From positions 90,722-154,721 of the forward strand of contig NZ_VITV01000011.1 in the NCBI RefSeq assembly GCF_007828035.1: DNA of 64,000 bases, written 5' to 3'. Positions within the stretch are counted from its first letter, which is position 1. Each line of letters begins with the position of its first letter. A model generated the notes under the pieces. That model worked only from the letters and a program-made list of their open reading frames with translations, did not search any database and was not told the DNA's origin. Shown here in pieces: positions 1 to 7,700 of the stretch. Source of the DNA: Nitrospirillum amazonense. Its GTDB lineage: Bacteria; Pseudomonadota; Alphaproteobacteria; Azospirillales; Azospirillaceae. Position numbers and translations under genes: made by a program.

Positions 1-173
1 CCAGGCTTCACCGCCGTGGCCAAGTCGAAACTGCCCGCCGCGATGTAGTCCCAGTGCCAGCCGGCGCCCTGGGCCAGGGTGGGTCCCCGCTCCTGCCGGC
101 CATGGATGCCGGAGCAGGCGGCCAAGCCGCCCGCCAGCACCAGAGCCATCAGGGCGCGGGCCCGCATACCCAT
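1..173 (-). CDS. Lipoprotein, N-terminal part only (cut by window edge)
   Basis: Only the first 57 or so codons are present; the gene continues past the left edge. The minus-strand N-terminus has a basic start (MRARAL), a hydrophobic run and a lipobox L-A-A-C, so the product should be a lipid-anchored exported protein. After the Cys the sequence runs through a W-H-W-D-Y-I-A-A-G-S-F-D-L segment, a spacing reminiscent of alpha/beta-hydrolase lipoproteins, but too little is visible to assign a fold. The ATG shares a base with the stop of the glycosyltransferase gene (TGATG), so the two are translationally coupled; a second ATG two codons later is better spaced from AAGGG and may be the true start. 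Function unknown. Confidence 0.7.
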   Translation of the reverse strand, partial: MGMRARALMALVLAGGLAACSGIHGRQERGPTLAQGAGWHWDYIAAGSFDLATAVKP

Positions 174-1336
174 CAGCCCTTCTTGGCCTTGAACTCCGCC
201 AGCGCCTTGGCCACGCGATCGACCACTGGACCCCACTGCCCCCATTCCGTCTGGCGGAAGAGGCGGACGGACGGATACCAAGGCGTGTCGTCACGGTTCT
301 GCAGCCAGCGCCAGTCCGGCAGCAGGGGTATCATGACCCAAGCCGGGCGGCCCAGCGCGCCGGCCAGGTGCACCGGCGAGCTGTCGATGGAGATCAGCAG
401 ATCGACTTCCATCAGGATGGCGGCCGTGTCCTCGAAATCCCGTATCTCGGGGCTGAGGCTGACGACGTGCTTGCCCAGCGCCGGCGGCGGGTTCAGCGCC
501 TGCTCTTCCTTCGGACCCTTCTGCACGGAGAACAGGGTGACGCCGTCCTGCGCCAGCGGCGCCAGCATCTCCAGCCCCATGGACCGGTTGGCGTCGTTGA
601 AATGGGTGGGACGGCCGGCCCAGAGGAAGGCCACCTTCAGGCCCTTGTAGGATTCCAGCCGCTTGCGCCAATGCTCCCGCCGGTCAGGCAGGGCCGACAG
701 ATACGGCATAGGCTCGCCGGGCAGCTGGCTGAGCTGCAGGCCCATGATCATGGGCAGGCTCATCATTTCGGCGTGCACATCGAAATAGGGGGGCAGTTCG
801 CCGCGCAGGGTCAGGGCATCGAAACCCTTCATGCGGCGCGCCAGGCTGGCCGTCTCATGATTGATTTCCAGGACGACGTTGGCCTGGCTCTTCTCCTTCG
901 CCCAAGCGACCATGCGCATGAACTGGAAGGTGTCGCCATAGCCTTGCTCATCATGGATCAGCAGGGTCTTGCCCGGGATGGGCCGGCCGTCCCAGCGCGG
1001 GCGCTGCACCTTGCGCTCGATGCGCGTGGTGTGCGCCAGGCTGTAGCGGTAGGCGTATTCACGCCAGCCACGATCGAACTCACCCAGCAGCAGCAGGGTT
1101 TCCGCCAAGTCGAAACGGGTGGACAGGTGCCCGGGCAGGGCATCCACCAGCATCTCCTGGATGGGCTTGGCCTCCAGCACCCGGCCCTGCACGCGCAGTG
1201 CCTGGGCCAGCAGAGCCCACAGGGTCACGGGGCCGGTACCACTGGCCAGCAGGGGCCGGACCATTGCCTCGACCTCGACACCCCGCCCCGCAATCAGCAT
1301 GGGGCGGACCTGCTGCTCAAGTTCCTTCATGTCCAT
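173..1336 (-). CDS. TPR-containing glycosyltransferase, GT9/heptosyltransferase-like
   Basis: The 387-residue product begins with about 110 residues of TPR-like helices (alternating LL/A patterns and a W-R-E-Y-A-Y-R element). A GT-B type glycosyltransferase domain follows. Visible signatures are H-D-E-Q-G-Y-G-D-T-F-Q-F near residue 130, W-A-G-R-P-T-H-F-N-D-A-N-R-S in the middle, and the donor-binding stretch S-I-D-S-S-P-V-H-L-A-G-A-L-G near the C-terminus. This is the pattern of TPR proteins with a C-terminal domain related to ADP-heptose transferases (GT9). There is no signal peptide, so it should act in the cytoplasm; sugar and acceptor cannot be read from sequence. It sits 14 bp downstream of the TPR-sulfotransferase gene on the same strand, suggesting an operon. 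Confidence 0.85.
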   Translation of the reverse strand: MDMKELEQQVRPMLIAGRGVEVEAMVRPLLASGTGPVTLWALLAQALRVQGRVLEAKPIQEMLVDALPGHLSTRFDLAETLLLLGEFDRGWREYAYRYSLAHTTRIERKVQRPRWDGRPIPGKTLLIHDEQGYGDTFQFMRMVAWAKEKSQANVVLEINHETASLARRMKGFDALTLRGELPPYFDVHAEMMSLPMIMGLQLSQLPGEPMPYLSALPDRREHWRKRLESYKGLKVAFLWAGRPTHFNDANRSMGLEMLAPLAQDGVTLFSVQKGPKEEQALNPPPALGKHVVSLSPEIRDFEDTAAILMEVDLLISIDSSPVHLAGALGRPAWVMIPLLPDWRWLQNRDDTPWYPSVRLFRQTEWGQWGPVVDRVAKALAEFKAKKG

Positions 1337-1350
1337 GACGGCAGGCCCTG

Positions 1351-3687
1351 TCAGCTGGCGGCCGGCTTGCGACGGCTGCGCGACGGCTTCGCCGCATCCT
1401 CGGCGGGGGCGGCGACAGGCTCAGCCACCGGGGCCTCGGCCTTCGCTTTTTTGGGTGCCGCCTTGGCCTTCGGCGCGGATGTCTCAGGCGCGGGCGCCTC
1501 GGCCACCGGCTCAGGCGCCTTTTCGGCCTTGGGCGCCGCCTTCTTCGCGGCGGGCTTCTTGGCCGGCGCGGCCGCCGGAGCGTCCATTGGGGCGTCCGGG
1601 GCGTTGGGGTCGACACCCAGCGCCGTCAGCAGCGGCGTCAGCTGGGCCACGAACGGCTTCCAGCGGCCTATGCTGCTGCGGAAGATGGGCTGGCGCACCT
1701 GGTTCAGGCTGGCGGTGCGGATGGTGCGCTGGGTCTTGTGGAAGTCCAGGACAGCGGAATCCCAGTTCAGTCCGATGGCCTCGATCAGGCGGCGGGATTG
1801 GCCTTCCTGGTCGTCCACGACGTCCTCGTACCGCACTTCAATGAAACGGTCGGAGGGCAGCACGGCGCGCCAATGGTCCATCAGCCGTTCATAGGCGCGG
1901 TAGAACTGCCCCAACTCCGCCAGGTCATACGTAAACAGCTGCTCACGGGTGAACAGCTTGGTGTAGCAGGACAGGCAAGTGTCCACCGGGTCGCGGCGCA
2001 CATGGATGATGCGGGCGTCAGGCAGGGCCAGGTTGATCAGGCCGGCGAACAGGAAGTTGGACGGCATCTTGTCCACGACCTTGCGGCGACCGCCCGCCAG
2101 GGGGCGGATGAAGTCCAGGTAGCGCTGGCCCAGGCCGCCGGTGATCTCCGGCGTGAGGTGAGCGGCGATCTGGGGATACGGGCCCAACTGGTTCACCAAG
2201 TTGTTGAAGGCCGACAGCTCGCCAGCGGCGGCCACCTGGGGATGGCTGGCCAGGATCTGCTCGATCAGGGTGGTGCCGGAACGTGGCATGCCCAGCACGA
2301 ACACCGCCTGGTCGCTGCCCGCCAGGCTGGACCTGGCCTTCTTGAAGGCATCGGCCGGGAAGGACGCCGCGATGTCGCCCATCCAGCGGCCGGTGGCGGC
2401 GGCATCATAGGCAAAGGTCGCGCGCTTCTGACGGTTGCCTTCGTTCAGGTAGCCGAAGGCGCGGTCGGCGTCGCCGATGTCCATCCACGCCTTGCCCAGG
2501 GCGAAGTTCAAGGCGGTGCGGTCGGTCTGCGACTGCACAGGGTCGGGACCGTACAGCAGCGCTTCCATCTTGGTCACGGCCGGGTCGCCGGCCTGGAAGC
2601 GGTGCAGGTCCGACATGTTGAACCATGCGGAAGCGGAGCGTGGGAACTGCGCCACCACCTGTTCGAAGGCGGCCTTGGCCTCGGCCTTGTCGCCGCGTTC
2701 CATCAGCAGGACGCCGCGGTTGATCAAGGCCTTTTCGGGGGCGAAGCCCAGGGTCTTGGACGCGCGATCGAAGGCGGCCAGCGCCTCGTCATGCTGCCCC
2801 AGGGCCTGCAGCACCTCGCCCAGGACGTTCTGCGCTTCGCCATTGTCGGCTTGCTGCGCCACGGCGCGGCGGGCGTCGGCCAAGGCTTCCTCCAGCCGCT
2901 CCAGATGGCGCAGGGCCGTGGCGCGCACGGTCAGGGCGCCGGCATGCAGCGGGGCGTAGCTCAGCAGCGCGTCGATCCAGCGCAGCGCGTCCTCATTGCG
3001 GTTGCGGCCCAGTTCCACCGCCGCCGCGTTGATGTAGGCGTCCGACAGGCGCGGGTTCAGGTCGATGGCCTTGCGCGCCGCGGCCAGGGCCTCGTCCGGG
3101 CGGCCCAGGTCGTTCAGCAGGTTGGCCAGGTTGCTCTGCGCCTCGGCATAGGCCGGGGCCAGGTTCAGGGCGTATTCGTAACGCTGGCGGGCTTGGTCCA
3201 GCCGGCCCATGCGCTTCAGCGTGTTGCCCAGGTTGTTGTGCGCCTCGGCATAATTGGGCTGCAGCGCCACCACTCGCTCCAGGCAGGTCAGGCTGTCTTC
3301 CAGCTTGCCGGCTTCCTGCAGGATGATGCCCAGGTTGTTCCAACCGGCCACCAGGGCGTTGTCCATGGTGACGGCGCGGCGGGCGGCCACCTCGGCCTCG
3401 GCCAGCAGGCCCCGCTGGCGCAGCATCTCACCCAGGTTGCTGAGGTAGACCGCCGGCACGCGCGGCGCCTGACAGGCGCGGCGCAGATGGTCGATCGCCA
3501 GGTCCAGATTGCCGTAGGCGTGGGCCATCAGCCCCATCAGGTGCAGGGCGTCCGACTGCCCCGGCCACAGCGCCAACACATGCTGGCACAACCGTTCGGC
3601 CTGGTCGGCCTGGCCGGCGTTCCAATGGGCGTGGGCCTGGCCCAGCGCCTGCTCAACGGTCATGGTGGTCTGCGGTTGAGTGTTCAT
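1351..3687 (-). CDS. TPR-sulfotransferase fusion protein
   Basis: The 778-residue product has three parts. Residues about 10-450 are tandem TPR repeats with regular 34-residue spacing and A-Y/N-N-L-G motifs. Residues about 455-690 form a sulfotransferase domain: V-F-V-L-G-M-P-R-S-G-T-T-L-I-E-Q-I-L is the 5'-phosphosulfate loop for PAPS, and I-I-H-V-R-R-D-P-V-D-T-C-L-S is the 3'-phosphate element. Residues about 695-778 are a low-complexity Ala/Lys/Pro/Glu tail ending R-S-R-R-K. The family transfers sulfate from PAPS to sugars or proteins; the TPR region probably binds the substrate (inference). The next gene downstream is a TPR-glycosyltransferase, so the pair may build or decorate one glycan. 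Start chosen at the ATG before NTQPQTT; its ribosome-binding site is weak. Confidence 0.88.
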   Translation of the reverse strand: MNTQPQTTMTVEQALGQAHAHWNAGQADQAERLCQHVLALWPGQSDALHLMGLMAHAYGNLDLAIDHLRRACQAPRVPAVYLSNLGEMLRQRGLLAEAEVAARRAVTMDNALVAGWNNLGIILQEAGKLEDSLTCLERVVALQPNYAEAHNNLGNTLKRMGRLDQARQRYEYALNLAPAYAEAQSNLANLLNDLGRPDEALAAARKAIDLNPRLSDAYINAAAVELGRNRNEDALRWIDALLSYAPLHAGALTVRATALRHLERLEEALADARRAVAQQADNGEAQNVLGEVLQALGQHDEALAAFDRASKTLGFAPEKALINRGVLLMERGDKAEAKAAFEQVVAQFPRSASAWFNMSDLHRFQAGDPAVTKMEALLYGPDPVQSQTDRTALNFALGKAWMDIGDADRAFGYLNEGNRQKRATFAYDAAATGRWMGDIAASFPADAFKKARSSLAGSDQAVFVLGMPRSGTTLIEQILASHPQVAAAGELSAFNNLVNQLGPYPQIAAHLTPEITGGLGQRYLDFIRPLAGGRRKVVDKMPSNFLFAGLINLALPDARIIHVRRDPVDTCLSCYTKLFTREQLFTYDLAELGQFYRAYERLMDHWRAVLPSDRFIEVRYEDVVDDQEGQSRRLIEAIGLNWDSAVLDFHKTQRTIRTASLNQVRQPIFRSSIGRWKPFVAQLTPLLTALGVDPNAPDAPMDAPAAAPAKKPAAKKAAPKAEKAPEPVAEAPAPETSAPKAKAAPKKAKAEAPVAEPVAAPAEDAAKPSRSRRKPAAS

Positions 3688-3728
3688 GGCTTCACAGCGC
3701 TTTTCAGGAGTGGGTCAGGGCGGATGGC

Positions 3729-4355
3729 TTACGGGGTGCGCTTGGGCGGCGCCGGCAGGGCCTTCAGCGCCGCGGCCAGGCCGCTCAGCTGCACGGGGAT
3801 GTCGACGGCGGCCTTGTCACCATTGATATAACGCACCGCCAGGACTTTGCCGCCGGTGAAGTGGTCCAACACCTTGCCGTCCTCAAGGTCGGCCGCGGCG
3901 ACGCACCCGCCTTGCTGGCAGGCGTCGAAGGGCAGGGACAAGGGCTTGTCCTGGTCCACCACCAGGGTGATGCCCGGCTGCAGCAGGACGCCCAGGGGCG
4001 TCGCCAGGATCAGGCGCGGCTTGCCGTCGGGGCCGAGATAGCCCACGCGGACATGCAGCATCATGACGTTCTGTGGCGTGGCGATGGCAAACTGCTCGAC
4101 ATAGCAGATTTCGGCGCCGGCGTCGGTCTTGGCGCAGCTCTTGGACCACAGCGGGCCCGGCGCCTTGGTCACCTCGGGGCCTTTGCCGGCGGCCGGACCG
4201 TTGGCAGGGGCGGGAACGGCAGGGGCAGGAACGGACGTCGCCGGCGGGGGTGTCTTCACCGGCTCCGCCGCCACGGTGGCGGTGGCCACCCCGGTGTACG
4301 CCGCCAACACGCCGGCCGTCATCGCGACCAACGCCGCCCTCGCCACTATGCTCAT
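3729..4355 (-). CDS. IalB-family exported protein
   Basis: This 208-residue protein has an N-terminal signal sequence (positively charged start, then AALVAMTAGVLAAY). A Pro/Ala/Lys-rich linker to about residue 65 precedes a globular domain matching the invasion-associated locus B family. Family features visible are W-S-K-S-C...I-C-Y-V-E-Q, the G-V-L-L-Q-P-G-I-T-L strand, and F-D-A-C-Q-Q-G-G-C-V-A-A, giving two Cys pairs that could form disulfides in the periplasm. IalB proteins were named in Bartonella, but homologues are common in free-living alphaproteobacteria where their role is unclear. GGAG lies eight to nine bases before the ATG. It is preceded by a 363-bp gap, so it probably has its own promoter. 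Confidence 0.85.
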   Translation of the reverse strand: MSIVARAALVAMTAGVLAAYTGVATATVAAEPVKTPPPATSVPAPAVPAPANGPAAGKGPEVTKAPGPLWSKSCAKTDAGAEICYVEQFAIATPQNVMMLHVRVGYLGPDGKPRLILATPLGVLLQPGITLVVDQDKPLSLPFDACQQGGCVAAADLEDGKVLDHFTGGKVLAVRYINGDKAAVDIPVQLSGLAAALKALPAPPKRTP

Positions 4356-4718
4356 CTCGGTACTCCGGCCCCTGCAAGTATGCGGTCTAACCGCTTATAG
4401 AATGAAATGGCGGCTTCCCGCCATGTCCTAACTATCGCCCACAGCCTATACGGAAGGACGATAAGGGACTAACCAACAGGGCGATAACAAGGTCAAGCTC
4501 TCAAAAGCTTTTTTTGCGCCATTTAGAGGGTGGGCGGCGGTGTCGGCGGTAGACCCGGGGAAATGGTCCCCCTACCTCTGATCAATTCTGATGAAAAATG
4601 AGCGACTGTCTGTAAATGGCAAGTGGCTTTTCACGCTTTGGCCAAATCTGTGCGAACCTGACGTCCAAGTGATTCGTTCACATCTCGGCTACATGCGCTG
4701 AGACGAACCTCCGCGCTG
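4356..4718. other. Intergenic gap between autotransporter and IalB genes
   Basis: The 363-bp gap has no convincing gene. It is visibly richer in A+T than its surroundings. It contains a hairpin (ATGGCGG and CCGCCAT with a four-base loop) near 4408-4425, and a short AAGCT/AGCTT stem followed by seven T residues near 4496-4516 that could stop plus-strand transcription. On the minus strand a TTGACC hexamer lies upstream of the IalB gene and could be part of its promoter. Promoter assignment is tentative. Confidence 0.45.
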
Positions 4719-7700
4719 TCAAAACGCCCAGGTGGCACGCAGGATGCCGGCGTGCGTCTGATAATCCCGGCGGTATTCCCCGCTGTATTCCAGGCGCAAG
4801 CTGACGCTGTCGCCCTGGCGCAGGGTGGCGCCCACACCGATGGCGACACCGTCAGCGCTGACCTGGGCCGTGGTGCTGGCGAAAGCCACGCCGGCCAGCA
4901 CGCCCGTGGTGGCGACGGGGCCGTTCAGGTAATCGTGCACCCAGGCCACGCGCAGTTCCGGCACCAGGGCGCCCAGCCCCGTATTGAATTGGGTGGCCAT
5001 CGTCGCCCCCAGCTCTTGGGTGATGTTGCTGGTCACCAGCGCGTCCACTGCCAGGTCGGCCACGCCCGCGTCGTGTTCCTGGTATCCGTGGTTGGTCAGG
5101 CGCACGGCCCGCAGGCTGTATTGCGGCGTCAGGGTGAAGGTCTCCGTCAGCGGCAGGTCATAGCCCACCGTCAGCTTGCCCAGGTACTGCTCCCCCCCAT
5201 AGTTGGCGTTGGCGCGCGCGCCCAGGAAATCGATCCAGCGGCGCTGGTCGTAATGGTTGTAGCCGAAGCTGACCTGGCCGGCGACGGACAGCCGCTGGTC
5301 GGCGATGTCCGGCCGCCAGACGCCGTAGGCCGTCAGTTGATAGCTGCCCGCCCGCGTCAGGCTGTTTGCCGATACCCCCTGACCCACGGCCGCGCTGTTC
5401 AGCCAGCTGAAAGCCAGGCCAGCCATCACCTGGTCATCGGCATACCAGTCCGCGCCCAGTACCAGACCGGCGCTGCTCGCGCGATACCCGGCCGCATCCG
5501 CGCTATTGGCGCGCAGGGCGCCACCGCCCAGGATTTCCCCCCAAATAGCACCCTGCTCTACGCCGGAACCGGCCGAGGCGCCGGTGCCAGCCATCAGGCC
5601 CGCCACCGTCTGCTGGTGCTGGCTGATGGCCGTGGTGGTGGGCGCCGTCATGGACAGGGTCATCTGCGGCGTCGTCTGGTTGGGCGCAAGCTGCGCCACC
5701 GCCAGCCGTTGCGCCGTGACCGGCAGGCCGGACAGGGGCGTCAGCACCGCCGCCTGGAAGGCCGCGGCCGCACCGCCGCCGCTGGCGGCGATGGCATCCA
5801 GCGCCGTGCCGGCCCCCATGGCCGCCCCACCCTGGGCCAGGCCCACCGCGGCATAGCGGGAACCAACGGGGGACGTCGGGTTGGTCGTGCCGCCACCGGT
5901 GCCCGTTCCACCCGTGTTTCCCGTTCCGCCATTCGTTCCCCCGGTGTCGGTCCCGCCCCCGGTCGACCCGCCGGTATTCCCGCCACCTGTACTCCCACCC
6001 GTGTTGCCGCCTGTATTGCCGCCCGTGTTCCCACCCGTACTGCCACCTGTATTGCCACCCGTGTTCCCACCCGTACTGCCGCCTGTATTGCCACCCGTGT
6101 TCCCGCCCGTGGTGCCAGTGCTGGCGGTGCTCAGGGTCAGCACCAGCTGGGTGTGGCCCCCGCTGGTCATGGTGGAACTTGTCACCGTGTAGCCGGCGGC
6201 TGCCAGGGACAGGGTACCGGTGTTGAGCCCACCACCCGCCGACACGATGGTGTAGCTACCGGCCGGCAGCGCCCCGCCGGCCGTGGGCTTCAGCGTCACC
6301 GATCCGCCGTCCAGGCTGGCGCTGCCGCTGATCACCAGGCTGCCGTAGCTGCTGGTGGAGGCGACACCGATCACCAGACCACCGCCCGTCTGGCTGTAAC
6401 TGCCCGTGATGTTGATGGCACTGTTGACCAGCAGGGTGGCGCCGCTGTTGACCACGCCATGCGTGCCAACGTCCAGATGGTCGTTCAGCAGCAGCGTGCC
6501 GGAAATGAAGCGCACGTCGGCCAAGCGGCTGGTGATGGACCCCAGCCGCCCGCCTGCCCCGGTCAGCGTGCCGGGAGCATCGTCCGTGCCCCCGCTGACC
6601 ACCAGGGGGTTGGCTGACTGGTTCACGATGTCACCGGCGATGATGCCGCTGTTGGCCAAGGTGCCCAGGGCGCCGGTGGCCGCGATATACAAGGCCGTGG
6701 CACCACCGGCGGTGTTGGTGAGCGTTCCGGAGATGTCCAGCTTGTCCAGACCGCCCCCGACATAGTCGTTGCCGGCCACGGCCAGCAGATCGGTACCGCT
6801 GGCGGCGCCTGTGGCCGACAGGCCGGCAACACCACTGGTGACCGTGGCACCCGCGTAGCTGGACCCCACCCCGCCGTGGATCAGGGTGACGCTGTCGCCC
6901 ACCTGGTAATTGCCCCCGGCGTTCACCCCGGCGGAAACCACGCCGCCCGTCACCATGGCCGCATCGCTGACGCTCAGCACGTTGCCGGCGGCGGCCAGGG
7001 TGCCCGCCGCCTGGGTGTAGGCGCCGGTGATGGCCACGTCGCGGGACAGGGCGATGTTGGCGCCGCCGTTGACCACGGTGTGGCCAGCGGCGTCGATAAC
7101 GTCGCCCAGGCTGAGGTCACCGGCGGCGAAGATCAGGTTGCTGAGGCTGTTGTGGATGATGCCGCCGGCGAGCGTCCCCACCGTGCCGCCACCGCCGCCC
7201 GTCACCACCAGGTCGTTGGCGCTGGCGTTCACCACATCTCCCAGGATGGCGCCGGTGTTCGCCAGGGTGCCCAGGCTGCCGGCCGGCGTTATCATCACCG
7301 CGGTGGCGGCCGACAACACCCCGCTGTTGGCCAGGGTGCCCAGGGTGCCGCCGATATAGTCGCTGACCAGCGTCAGCACCAGGTCGGATGCGGCCCCGCT
7401 GGTGGTTGTGCCAAGGGTGGCGGTGAAGCCGCTGGCCGCAGCGGTCAGGCCCGTGGCGGTCAGGCTGCCGGCCGCCACGATGGTGTAGCTGTCGCCCGCC
7501 AGCAGGTTGGATCCGGCCATCGCCGCCACGGCCACGGTGCCGCCCGTCAGGCTGGCCGCCCCGTTGACGACCAATCCACCCACGGAGGCCCCGCCGATGC
7601 CCGCCGCCAGGGTGCCGCCCGTCTGAACATAGTTGCCGGTCACGCTGACGATGCTGGCCAGCAGCACCGACGCCCCGCTGTTGACCAGCGTGTGTCCAGT

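Noticed and set aside
368..1894. Long plus-strand frames opposite the TPR transferase genes
   Set aside because: High-G+C coding sequence leaves long open antisense frames; these have His/Gln/Arg-biased composition and no family features.
5884..6113. GC-rich tandem repeats considered as a non-coding minisatellite
   Set aside because: Unit lengths are multiples of three and lie in frame between the passenger and barrel of the autotransporter.
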